This document shows positions 7,020 to 13,448 of a stretch of 40,987 nt of DNA, one piece after another; within the stretch, counting starts at the first letter, position 1; each line of letters starts with the position of its first letter. The notes beneath the pieces are model-generated. The model was not told where the DNA came from. It was given only the letters and a program-made list of their open reading frames with translations, and did no database searches. This DNA comes from a virus: IMG/VR virus record IMGVR_UViG_3300019873_000002, positions 1 to 40,987 of that record; one strand, 5' to 3'. A program made the position numbers and the translations under genes.

Positions 7020-7280
7020 TTAAAATAGTTCCAACTGAATTTCGAGCGGTAATCTAATAAATTTCTTGTCATTAAAACTCCTATCTCGTTCCTCGACTTT
7101 AATAATATCTTTTTCAATTAATTTTTGCAATAACTCATGAGTAATACTCCTTATAACAACTCCATTTTTACCTTGATAAGGAATTTGGTACAAGGAATAT
7201 TTATTCATGTCGAATGTCTCCTGCATTAAGAATACAGTATTTTTATAGGGGTTTTGAATTCGGGGATAAGTATACGTCAT
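7020..7280 (-). CDS. Small protein ending in a beta-clamp-binding motif, 86 aa
   Basis: No family recognised. The middle (about 40-65) looks like a winged-helix fragment (SITHELLQKLIEKDIIKVEE), and the protein ends QLELF at the extreme C-terminus, a close match to the bacterial sliding-clamp consensus QL(S/D)LF. It lies directly upstream of the dCMP-modifying and polymerase genes and 1 base from the preceding gene. A role in recruiting or occupying the host clamp is inferred from the tail. Confidence 0.6.
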   Translation of the reverse strand: MTYTYPRIQNPYKNTVFLMQETFDMNKYSLYQIPYQGKNGVVIRSITHELLQKLIEKDIIKVEERDRSFNDKKFIRLPLEIQLELF

Positions 7281-7484
7281 TTATTTATATGCGATAATTT
7301 CTTTTGTCTTTTTATCTCTTTTTAATTGTCCCATTTTAACAAGTTTTAACAAATTAATTCTTGCTGTTTCCAAAGAACATTTTGCAAGCTTTGCAATGCC
7401 TTTTGTTGTAACTTCACTTCCTTTATCAAGAACTTTAACTGTTGAATCATACACTTTACGAATTGCTAATATTTTTTGTTTCAT
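7281..7484 (-). CDS. Small winged-helix/HTH protein, 67 aa
   Basis: Residues about 22-62 read as a winged helix: a TTKGIAKLAKCSLETARINL helix pair followed by a GQLKRD wing. The protein is basic, which fits DNA binding. It abuts the next gene without a gap. It may regulate the operon or help the replication apparatus. No specific family is assigned. Confidence 0.55.
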   Translation of the reverse strand: MKQKILAIRKVYDSTVKVLDKGSEVTTKGIAKLAKCSLETARINLLKLVKMGQLKRDKKTKEIIAYK

Positions 7485-7490
7485 AATTTT

Positions 7491-7775
7491 TTAATTAATT
7501 TTAATTTTGCCTTGCGAGGCAAGTGCCATGAAATCAAGAACATTTGAACCTTGAATATGAGTGTAATTTCTTTTTCCTTTTTTTTCAACCATTGGCTTAA
7601 AAATATTAATCCATTGCTGTTCTTTTAATCGATAACCAAAAGTCATTGCACTATTCCAAGGTACTACTTTTAATTTTACAAGCTCTCTAGGAGAGTAAAA
7701 TCTTTCAGGATATATTTTTTCCATTTCTAATTCATTTTTTATTTTATTTTGTTTAATCATGAATTTTTTGTTCAT
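7491..7775 (-). CDS. Small putative DNA-binding protein, 94 aa
   Basis: The central part (FYSPRELVKL at 26-35, then basic stretches around 60-70) resembles excisionase-like or MerR-like winged helices, but the match is by eye only. Several Met codons exist near the N-terminus (1, 6, 18), so the start is uncertain. It overlaps the end of the NinB-like gene by 23 bases. Confidence 0.45.
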   Translation of the reverse strand: MNKKFMIKQNKIKNELEMEKIYPERFYSPRELVKLKVVPWNSAMTFGYRLKEQQWINIFKPMVEKKGKRNYTHIQGSNVLDFMALASQGKIKIN

Positions 7776-8196
7776 TATCGACCACTAATAACGGTGCATC
7801 ATTTCTTTCTTTTATGTATTTATCAGTATCAGGTATTGCAATCATTGTTTCTGCAGAAATTTTATTTAAGTATTCTCCAAATGCTACTTTTTTCATATTT
7901 TTTGTTGACCCTGGAATTTTTATTTCATGACCAAGTACTTTAATAAATATTGGTTTAAGATATTTTCTTTTAAAATATTCATGTAATTCTTGAGCATTGT
8001 TTCCTGTTTCCATTTCTATCACTTCTAGAAATAACCAATAAAGAGAATTTTGAGAAAGAGAACGAGTTGTAATTTGACGTTCAATTCTAAAAAGTTTGCC
8101 TTCTGACTCTTTAAGATAATTTCTAAATCTTGCCTCATTATGAGGAGAACCAAAATCTTGTTTTCCTTCTTTTGCTGTAAAAATGAAAGTACTCAT
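7753..8196 (-). CDS. NinB-like recombination mediator, 147 aa
   Basis: The segment TTRSLSQNSLYWLFLEVI (about 43-60) is like the RSxxQNxxxW signature of the NinB/Orf family, and the C-terminal half has the STKNMK...F.EYL region and an IPDTD motif seen in relatives. Lambda Orf binds single-stranded DNA and SSB and helps load recombinase. Its neighbours here, an SSB-like protein and a YqaJ exonuclease, fit a phage recombination set. The family call is by motif only. Confidence 0.6.
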   Translation of the reverse strand: MSTFIFTAKEGKQDFGSPHNEARFRNYLKESEGKLFRIERQITTRSLSQNSLYWLFLEVIEMETGNNAQELHEYFKRKYLKPIFIKVLGHEIKIPGSTKNMKKVAFGEYLNKISAETMIAIPDTDKYIKERNDAPLLVVDNEQKIHD

Positions 8197-8200
8197 ATAA

Positions 8201-8674
8201 CTAAAATGGAGTATCTCCTTCAGGAATTTCCAATGTTTCTTCTTCCATTTCTTCTATTTCTGGCATTATTTCTTTTTCTTTTGTTTGTTCTCCTAATTTA
8301 GCAAAGTTACCTTCATCATCCATCGACCAAGATGGCTCACTAAGATATGCTATTAACTGCATTTTTCCTGCAACAATTGCTTTCAATATCCAAACCTTTA
8401 CTTCTTTTCCAATCCAATTTGTAGTATCTTTTCCAAATGCATCAATCAAGTTATTCTGAGATGATTGATTTATTGACATTGCTTTCTCTCCATTTCTTGT
8501 TTTAATCTTAAATACGTTTTGAACTCCAAACTGTCCTTGAACAATATTTCCGGCATCAAGAATAGTAACTAAATCATTGTCTTTTATATCTGCTTCGTAT
8601 TTCACACCTTGATACTCATAAGGCTTTTTTCTAGCAAATCCTACTCCGAATGAAACTTTTTTTTCTAACAACAT
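8201..8674 (-). CDS. Single-stranded-DNA-binding-like protein with acidic SSB-type tail
   Basis: 157 residues. The N-terminal ~115 residues look like an OB-fold (alternating beta-type strands, KVWILKAIVAGKMQLIAYL). A linker leads to a very acidic tail with EMEEETLE and the last residues EGDTPF. This resembles the DDDIPF tip by which bacterial SSB recruits repair and replication proteins. Position between the NinB-like gene and the exonuclease supports a recombination or replication role. Whether it binds ssDNA is inference. Confidence 0.6.
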   Translation of the reverse strand: MLLEKKVSFGVGFARKKPYEYQGVKYEADIKDNDLVTILDAGNIVQGQFGVQNVFKIKTRNGEKAMSINQSSQNNLIDAFGKDTTNWIGKEVKVWILKAIVAGKMQLIAYLSEPSWSMDDEGNFAKLGEQTKEKEIMPEIEEMEEETLEIPEGDTPF

Positions 8675-8676
8675 AA

Positions 8677-9303
8677 CTATAATTCTGGGATTATTTTTTT
8701 AATAATTGCTTCAGCTTCTGATAAAAATTTCTCCTGCTCGACCTTGCAAGTTTCAATTTCTTGTAATATATCTTTTCTGAATACTTCGATAATATGGAGA
8801 GGGTGAACCTGAATTTGGGGATGATACCCGACAAAATATAATTTCTCTAACTTTGGATTAACTATAAAATACTGAAATACTTGATAAAGATATTCTTCTG
8901 GCACTTTATTAGTTAACCAAAGTTTGACATAATTCTTTCCAAGAGGGCATTTTATCTCAATAGCAATTTTATCATCAGTATCTTTAACATAACCATCAGG
9001 AGAATTCGAAATTATTGGATTTTCATCATTTTCTATAAATCCAACACGTTCAATAGAAACATTTTTTTCTAATTCAAATGCACTTACAGCATCTATCTCC
9101 AATCGACTTCCTCGATCCATAGGATTCTCATAATCTGTATCACTATCAACACCCAGAATCAAACGATTTGCAATTACTTCATACAACATTTCCTGTCTTG
9201 CCTTAGGAGTTCCACATATCCCTTTGAGCATCGTTCCTGTAAAATGTGTTTTTCTTAATTGTTCCCATTCTGGAGAACCTTGTTCAATATTTATTTTTTT
9301 CAT
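8677..9303 (-). CDS. YqaJ/lambda-exonuclease-type recombination nuclease
   Basis: 208 residues, the usual size of lambda Red-alpha-like nucleases. Visible motifs are QGSPEW...R (8-17), RGSRLE (64-69, Glu69), SPDG (101-104, Asp103), IEIKCP (115-120, the ExK pair Glu116 and Lys118) and YQVFQYF (140-146). It would resect double-stranded DNA ends 5' to 3' for single-strand annealing. It lies next to SSB-like and NinB-like genes. No Red-beta/RecT annealing protein is recognised in the window. Its start overlaps the HNH gene upstream by 20 bases. Confidence 0.9.
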   Translation of the reverse strand: MKKINIEQGSPEWEQLRKTHFTGTMLKGICGTPKARQEMLYEVIANRLILGVDSDTDYENPMDRGSRLEIDAVSAFELEKNVSIERVGFIENDENPIISNSPDGYVKDTDDKIAIEIKCPLGKNYVKLWLTNKVPEEYLYQVFQYFIVNPKLEKLYFVGYHPQIQVHPLHIIEVFRKDILQEIETCKVEQEKFLSEAEAIIKKIIPEL

Positions 9304-9613
9304 ATTTTTTTATCCAATTTTTGTCATATTTTATATGACAATTTCGACATAATTGATAATATTTTTTTATATTTATTGTATATTTGTAACCTTTTCTTTT
9401 TGCATAATCAAAAATATTTGATTTTCCAGTACATTTAAATTTTAATATTTGTCTATATCTATTTTGACAATATATTGCTTTACCATATTTTTTTTGAATT
9501 CTTCCATGAACACCATTGTATCCAAGTCTGTTTCCTTTCCAATTTCTATGTTCTTTGCCTTTTCTAAACATTCCAGGATTATATGTTGTTCTTTTGTATA
9601 TTCCTATAGGCAT
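9284..9613 (-). CDS. HNH endonuclease, 109 aa
   Basis: The protein has the layout of small phage HNH homing nucleases: basic N-terminus with FRKGKEHRNWKG, then YGKAIYC, and a C-terminal LCRNCHIKYD zinc/HNH motif (about 88-97). It is very AT-rich and lies tightly between the exonuclease and a small gene, as free-standing mobile HNH genes often do. The first Cys pair expected in the family is only partly present, so activity is uncertain. Confidence 0.75.
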   Translation of the reverse strand: MPIGIYKRTTYNPGMFRKGKEHRNWKGNRLGYNGVHGRIQKKYGKAIYCQNRYRQILKFKCTGKSNIFDYAKRKGYKYTINIKKYYQLCRNCHIKYDKNWIKKYEKNKY

Positions 9614-9617
9614 ATTA

Positions 9618-9839
9618 TTATTCTTCTTCCGACCAACCTTCTATCATTTCACTTATTTCATGTAAATCATGGCCACATAAATTACAAAATTGTATATGTG
9701 ATTTACCATTTTTAAAATAAGTGAATAATACGGCATCAACTTTTTCATCTTCAAACATTTTTTTCACTTTTCTATCAAACAGCATTTCTTTTTTATCTTC
9801 CTTATTAAAGAAAGGTGATTTTTTACTTTTGCTTTTCAT
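9618..9839 (-). CDS. Small protein with a CxxC knuckle, 73 aa
   Basis: Lys-rich N-terminus, then a beta-type middle and FCNLCGHDLHE at about 51-61, which gives one CxxC plus His and could bind a metal. The C-terminus is acidic. It overlaps the next gene upstream by 17 bases. Not recognised. Confidence 0.5.
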   Translation of the reverse strand: MKSKSKKSPFFNKEDKKEMLFDRKVKKMFEDEKVDAVLFTYFKNGKSHIQFCNLCGHDLHEISEMIEGWSEEE

Positions 9840-10227
9840 CTTTTTTCTTTACTATTTTTTCTAATGGCTTGACATATTGCTTTTTTAATTCTTGAGCAAT
9901 CTTTCTAATTTCTCCATCACTACGTTCGTCTTGACTAAACATTCTCCAAACATTTTGCAACTCTTCTAATGTTTTTGTTACTTTAAGTTTTTCTATTGAT
10001 TCAGATGTTTTATAATTCTGTCCAATATTTGCTATAACAGTTGTATAATAATTTTTATGTTCTTCTAAAAACCAATCTCTCCAATCAGCAATGAATTTTT
10101 TTACATCTATAATTCCAGCTAATCCATTTATCTTTGCAAACTCAACAGCAGCGTTAGTTGCGTTGAAAAATGCAATAGATAAACCTTTGCGGTATTGTGC
10201 ATCACGAATAATTTTATCTTTTTCCAT
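9823..10227 (-). CDS. Hypothetical helical protein, 134 aa
   Basis: Predominantly helical by composition. The N-terminal half (GLSIAFFNATNAAVEFAK, then WRDWFLEEHKNYY) looks like a compact helical domain, followed by charged helices and a lysine-rich tail. I do not recognise a family. It lies in the early leftward operon beside recombination genes, with start and stop tightly packed against both neighbours. Confidence 0.55.
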   Translation of the reverse strand: MEKDKIIRDAQYRKGLSIAFFNATNAAVEFAKINGLAGIIDVKKFIADWRDWFLEEHKNYYTTVIANIGQNYKTSESIEKLKVTKTLEELQNVWRMFSQDERSDGEIRKIAQELKKQYVKPLEKIVKKKDEKQK

Positions 10228-10229
10228 TT

Positions 10230-10592
10230 TTATTTATTGTTATTTGTAATGTATGTCGGCGATATTTTCTCCGTAAGTTCCGAAAGAGCTGTCTTCAATG
10301 TCTTAATCATTTCATCTTTTGCTGCTAGAACTACGTAGTATTCATCTTGTTCTTCCTTTATTTCTTTTTCTGTACGTTGCAGACCTTCTATTTTTGCTCG
10401 CATTGTCGCAAGTTCTATTCCTAAATCTTCTTTTTCTTGATGGAAACTATGTTCGTTATCAGATATTTGTTTTCTGTTATCTAAATAACTCTGCGAAAGT
10501 TCCATCGCAATTTCTGCCATTTTTTCTTTGCGATATACTGCCAATTCTCGGTCAATCAATTCTTTTTCTTTGAATATGTTTTTGAACATCAT
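10230..10592 (-). CDS. Coiled-coil protein, 120 aa
   Basis: After an MMFKNIFKEK start the whole protein is a long charged coiled coil (for example ELATMRAKIEGLQRTEKEIKEEQ). I chose the ATG at 10590-10592 because the longer start at 10628 overlaps the preceding gene by 35 bases and AAAGAA lies upstream of the shorter one. No family recognised; a structural or scaffold-like role is possible. Confidence 0.5.
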   Translation of the reverse strand: MMFKNIFKEKELIDRELAVYRKEKMAEIAMELSQSYLDNRKQISDNEHSFHQEKEDLGIELATMRAKIEGLQRTEKEIKEEQDEYYVVLAAKDEMIKTLKTALSELTEKISPTYITNNNK

Positions 10593-10593
10593 T

Positions 10594-10917
10594 TTATTCT
10601 TTATTATTTTGATAATCTTTTTTACCACACACTTGGCATCGAAGATAAATAACTGGTTGGAAAACCCAACTACTTACAATAATGCCTTTTTCTTCTAACA
10701 TTTTATTCTCCGCCATCTCGAAATCGTATCTGCGTTTTTCACTTCGGTAGTATTCTTCAATCGTTTCTTGTGAAACTGGTTTTGTAGTTTTCACATGAGT
10801 TGGAAGAATTATCTGCATTTGATGCGGACGCCTACCTTTACAGAGTTTCGGTTTCTTTAATGAACTTTTTGGCTCTTTCTCTATCCATTTTTTCTTTTCG
10901 TAATTATATTCTTTCAT
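10594..10917 (-). CDS. Small basic protein with C-terminal CxxC, 107 aa
   Basis: Start chosen at 10915-10917 (MKEYNYEKKK). The open frame extends 13 codons further upstream, but that part lies in the 5-base-phased array and is probably not translated. The protein is basic and carries LCKGRRPHQM in the middle, a helical YYRSEKRRYDFEMAENKM segment and a C-terminal CQVCGKK. Not recognised. Its leader RNA is the array itself, so array and gene may be functionally linked. Confidence 0.5.
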   Translation of the reverse strand: MKEYNYEKKKWIEKEPKSSLKKPKLCKGRRPHQMQIILPTHVKTTKPVSQETIEEYYRSEKRRYDFEMAENKMLEEKGIIVSSWVFQPVIYLRCQVCGKKDYQNNKE

Positions 10918-10928
10918 TTTCTTAGAAG

Positions 10929-11373
10929 CTCTACAGAACCTCACTTTAGCTCGCAAGACAAAACAGAACGGTACTATAAAAGCAGGACTTTACAAAACAC
11001 TACATCGCAACACTGGACATTACTCGACTGAACCAGACTCGACATCGCTGGACATGACCCAACTGTACAAAACAATACTCCAGAGGCAAGACAGTGCTCG
11101 ACAAAATGCTACAAAACCTAACAACACATTACACTGCTCAACCGCACCACAGAAGCAATACTCCACAACACTTCACGGGGCAATAATTCACCGCAGCAGA
11201 CGGCACTACACTCGACCGCACCTAACTTCAAAAGCAGAACTCTACTGAACTTCGCCATACTAGACTTCACAATACTGCAATTAACTTCACCTCACTTCAG
11301 AAGCAATACTCTACAGCACCTAACTGGACATAACCAAACTGGAAATTACCACACGACACTCTAGAAGCTACAC
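10929..11373 (-). repeat. Five-base-phased degenerate array (GYNNN on the transcribed strand), main block
   Basis: Read on the plus strand, every fifth base is C preceded by a purine (NNNRC). The long segments are 10929-10974 (9 of 10 C), 10983-11078 (20 of 20), 11087-11147 (12 of 13), 11156-11226 (13 of 15), 11235-11295 (12 of 13) and 11304-11359 (11 of 12). The purine at position 4 is present in all units. The other three bases vary freely, so it is not a simple slippage repeat. It carries stops in all frames I looked at and lies between two leftward genes. It is less AT-rich than its surroundings. I do not recognise it. Confidence 0.9.
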
Positions 11374-11675
11374 TATTTTAGTTGTGCTACTTTTTCTGTT
11401 CTATCCTTCACTTTTCTAACCTTGTCTTCCAAACCCTGCATTCGAAACCACCCAATTCGTGTTTTGACATTTGTGTTGGCGGCATTGAGGTAGCCAAGAA
11501 CGATTTTCGCTTCTTTTAGTCCTTGCTCCGTCATCTTCCTACCTTCCATTATGGCTGTGCTTTCAACCATTGCTTCAAGTAAATCTCGACTTAACTGCAC
11601 GAGATTTAGATTCTCAATATGTTCCATTTTATCTTTCTGATACACTTTCAATAATTTTTTCATTTTGTTTTTCAT
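11373..11675 (-). CDS. Small helical protein flanked on both sides by the array, 100 aa
   Basis: Helical and basic, with no Cys. The segment KEAKIVLGYLNAANTNVKT resembles EEAKIHLAVLNEAGRKVAK of the 64-residue product at 12931-13125, so the two may be distant paralogues. The DNA on both sides (10929-11372 and about 11689-11806) is the 5-base-phased array, so this protein is a candidate array binder on position alone. The start has the common leader of this operon (TTAGAAATATG). No family recognised. Confidence 0.6.
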   Translation of the reverse strand: MKNKMKKLLKVYQKDKMEHIENLNLVQLSRDLLEAMVESTAIMEGRKMTEQGLKEAKIVLGYLNAANTNVKTRIGWFRMQGLEDKVRKVKDRTEKVAQLK

Positions 11676-11688
11676 ATTTCTAATAATG

Positions 11689-11806
11689 CCGACCTTTACT
11701 TACTTGACTACGAAAGCTGTACTGGACTAAACTTCGCTGGACTTTGCTTGACATTACTTCACGTGGCGATACTATACTTCGCTACACTGGAAAAGCATTA
11801 CTTTAC
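11689..11806 (-). repeat. Five-base-phased degenerate array, second block
   Basis: Same NNNRC phasing as 10929-11373. From 11717 to 11787 all 15 expected positions are C and all 15 preceding bases are purines. Shorter in-phase runs flank it (11689-11699, 11703-11708, 11796-11806). Two phase-reset elements (ctacgaaagc and ctggaaaagc) lie at 11708-11717 and 11787-11796. The block fills the space upstream of the 100-residue gene and runs into the last codons of the 11798-12352 gene. Confidence 0.85.
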
Positions 11807-12352
11807 TGGTTCAAACGAAACTACTTCAAACCTACCGAATTTCGGTCTCCATGCACCGATACCGACATAAATTCCCGCATACTCCAAAATAGATTTCAAC
11901 ATTTCTGGTGATACCCTTTCGTCTTGAAGTAAGTCAATCGTGAAAGATAAATTCCATTTGTTAAAGACAGGGCGAACAACCCAGACGGCTCCACCAGTGT
12001 TTTTATTCCGTCCCCATCGGGCATCCATAGTCGGCTTCTGATTCTGATGAAGTATCTCAACAGGGTCTATGATTAGACCACCTTTGATTACATCCTTAAA
12101 AGATTTTTTACCCTCCATCTTGAAAGTTGTTGCAGCTCTCGTCATTGCGGCTTCAATCATTTCTGAAGGTTGCATGAACTTACCACTCGCAGTCTTGTAA
12201 GAGTGCATATCAAACTGTTCTTTGTCTGTTAAGTCTTTTACTTTCGCTTTTGGACTAGATTTTCTTTTTAGTATTTCTTGTTCTTCTTTTGGCGTAGGAT
12301 GCTTTGCTTGAAGCAAAGGTGCTATGCCACTAATTTTTACTTTGAATTTCAT
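11798..12352 (-). CDS. Conserved-looking phage protein of unknown function, 184 aa
   Basis: A mixed alpha/beta protein. It starts with a strand (KFKVKISGIAPLLQ), has a Lys-rich linker (25-45), then FMQPSEMIEAAMTRAA, and ends with an AGIYVGIGAWRPKFGRFEV stretch. I have the impression of having seen such proteins in phage early regions without an assigned role, but I cannot name the family. It lies just upstream of the second array block, in the early operon. A nucleic-acid role is possible but not shown. Confidence 0.6.
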   Translation of the reverse strand: MKFKVKISGIAPLLQAKHPTPKEEQEILKRKSSPKAKVKDLTDKEQFDMHSYKTASGKFMQPSEMIEAAMTRAATTFKMEGKKSFKDVIKGGLIIDPVEILHQNQKPTMDARWGRNKNTGGAVWVVRPVFNKWNLSFTIDLLQDERVSPEMLKSILEYAGIYVGIGAWRPKFGRFEVVSFEPVK

Positions 12353-12441
12353 ATTTTTTTAATTTATTATTAATCTACTTAACATATACATTTTTGAAAC
12401 CCTTGTGTTAGTTTATGTTTATATTTTCCTGATGACATAAA

Positions 12442-12657
12442 TTATTTTATTTGACAAATACATTTTTTAATTCCAATTACATCAACTTCAAAATTATCGC
12501 CATCTCCTAATATTTCAATTTTTCCTGTATCTAAACATTTTTGACAATTATATTTTTCTAATTTTTCACATTCTTCACATATCCAAAGAGTCGTTTTAAG
12601 AATGAATCGAACATTTTCATTTGAATTACATTTGCTACAAGGTCTAATTGAATTCAT
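12442..12657 (-). CDS. Double zinc-knuckle protein, 71 aa
   Basis: Four Cys pairs: CSKC (7-10), CEEC (27-30), CQKC (38-41) and a final CxC pair. The second half (CQKCLDTGKIEIL...CIC) is like half of the DnaJ cysteine-rich domain, while the first half matches the CxxC / WICxxC microprotein set of this genome. It probably binds two zinc ions. It overlaps the upstream gene by 4 bases. Function unknown. Confidence 0.6.
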   Translation of the reverse strand: MNSIRPCSKCNSNENVRFILKTTLWICEECEKLEKYNCQKCLDTGKIEILGDGDNFEVDVIGIKKCICQIK

Positions 12658-12875
12658 TTCAATTTCCTAATTATTTCTAAATTTTCCAATGTTTGATACT
12701 TTTCAGGAATTTCAACCTCTTTATAGAACCCTCTGAGAGTGATTTTGGTGTCAAATGGTATTTCCTCCATCCCATCAATAAGAATGAACAGGCGACCGAC
12801 GTGGTCACACCTGACACTCTTTACGTCCAATCCTAAGGTCTTTAAGTACTGTTCCATTGATAATTGCTTTTTCAT
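12654..12875 (-). CDS. Hypothetical protein, 73 aa
   Basis: A small, mainly beta-type protein (FILIDGMEEIPFDTKITLRGFY) with a helical N-terminus containing SMEQYLKTLGLD. No motif or family is recognised. The leader TTAGAAATATG is shared with the 11675 gene and, more loosely, with 13125. It is translationally coupled to the zinc-knuckle gene downstream. Confidence 0.5.
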   Translation of the reverse strand: MKKQLSMEQYLKTLGLDVKSVRCDHVGRLFILIDGMEEIPFDTKITLRGFYKEVEIPEKYQTLENLEIIRKLK

Positions 12876-12930
12876 ATTTCTAATTTAGTTAATAAATAAC
12901 AAACTATTAATCCTATTATTATTGATTGTA

Positions 12931-13125
12931 TCATCGCATTATTGATGTTAAATTAAGATTTTTATATTTCTTTCCAAATTTTTTAGCAACCTTTCGACCT
13001 GCTTCATTTAAGACTGCTAAATGTATTTTGGCTTCTTCCATGCACTCATCATAATTACCGCCAGTATGCAACTTGGCTCGTGCTGTTTGTAAACCTATTA
13101 ATGCTTCTTTTGTTTTATTTTTCAT
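12931..13125 (-). CDS. First leftward gene, small helical protein, 64 aa
   Basis: Basic and helical, with EEAKIHLAVLNEAGRKVAKKF in the middle. It resembles part of the 100-residue array-flanked protein at 11373-11675. As the first gene after the leftward promoter it would be expressed early and strongly. Not recognised. Confidence 0.5.
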   Translation of the reverse strand: MKNKTKEALIGLQTARAKLHTGGNYDECMEEAKIHLAVLNEAGRKVAKKFGKKYKNLNLTSIMR

Positions 13126-13139
13126 ATTCTATTAAACAT

Positions 13140-13168
13140 ACTATATACTAATTAATACGAGATGTACA
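13140..13168 (-). promoter_or_regulatory. Leftward early promoter
   Basis: Read on the minus strand: TGTACA (13163-13168), a 17-base spacer, then TATAGT (13140-13145), leaving a very short leader before the ATG at 13125. It is the only candidate I found in the divergent control region for the leftward operon. Confidence 0.5.
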
Positions 13169-13203
13169 GGTTTAACCATATCAAACTGTTAATAACTAAT
13201 TTA

Positions 13204-13222
13204 ACCTATATAAAATATAGGT
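13204..13222. promoter_or_regulatory. Inverted repeat, possible operator
   Basis: ACCTATAT and ATATAGGT form a perfect 8-bp inverted repeat around AAA, in the divergent control region 36 bases upstream of the leftward -35 box. It is sized for a dimeric HTH regulator or a short hairpin. Confidence 0.4.
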
Positions 13223-13265
13223 ATTTTAAGGACTAGAAAGAAAATCTCTGAAAATGAGCCTTCAA

Positions 13266-13277
13266 AAATGTACATTT
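13266..13277. promoter_or_regulatory. Perfect 12-bp palindrome, possible operator
   Basis: AAATGTACATTT is a perfect palindrome. Its TGTACA core recurs in the leftward -35 box at 13163-13168, so a single regulator could recognise both. Confidence 0.35.
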
Positions 13278-13357
13278 CCTGTAAAAAAGATAAAATGAAT
13301 CTAATTTTCATAATTTCTTTTTATTCCTTTAGTTTATTACGTTTTCTTACAAGTTTT

Positions 13358-13366
13358 CGTGGATAA
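13358..13366 (-). promoter_or_regulatory. DnaA-box-like site
   Basis: CGTGGATAA reads TTATCCACG on the minus strand, 8 of 9 matches to the TTATCCACA DnaA box. It is a single copy in the AT-rich divergent region about 490 bases from the iterons. It may help host initiation at the phage origin, or be chance. Confidence 0.3.
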
Positions 13367-13404
13367 TCAAAAGGGATAAAAGGAAAGAATAAAAGTTATT
13401 AACA

Positions 13405-13433
13405 TTTACATTTAAACCTTTATTTGATATAAT
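13405..13433 (+). promoter_or_regulatory. Rightward early promoter
   Basis: TTTACA (13405-13410), a 17-base spacer and a perfect TATAAT (13428-13433) give a strong sigma70-type promoter. Transcription from about 13440 would make a leader of about 88 bases containing the interleaved inverted repeats before the initiator gene. Confidence 0.75.
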
Positions 13434-13448
13434 TTTATTATGAATAAA

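Noticed and set aside
11054-11248. Rightward 64-codon open frame
   Set aside because: It lies inside the 5-base-phased array. Its Thr/His/Gln-rich product is what the NNNRC pattern gives by chance, and it has no start signal.
10929-11806. CRISPR array or ordinary direct repeats
   Set aside because: There are no identical repeats of 20 or more bases and no uniform spacers. Only two of every five bases are constrained.
10929-11806. TRAP binding sites in the strict sense
   Set aside because: TRAP needs GAG/UAG triplets. Here the transcribed strand has GY every 5 bases, and the base before the usual AG is not restricted to G or U. Only the spacing is similar.
11798-12352. Cas7-like or other CRISPR protein
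   Set aside because: The alternation of strands and the Gly-rich end gave this impression, but there are no cas neighbours or repeats and no diagnostic motif.
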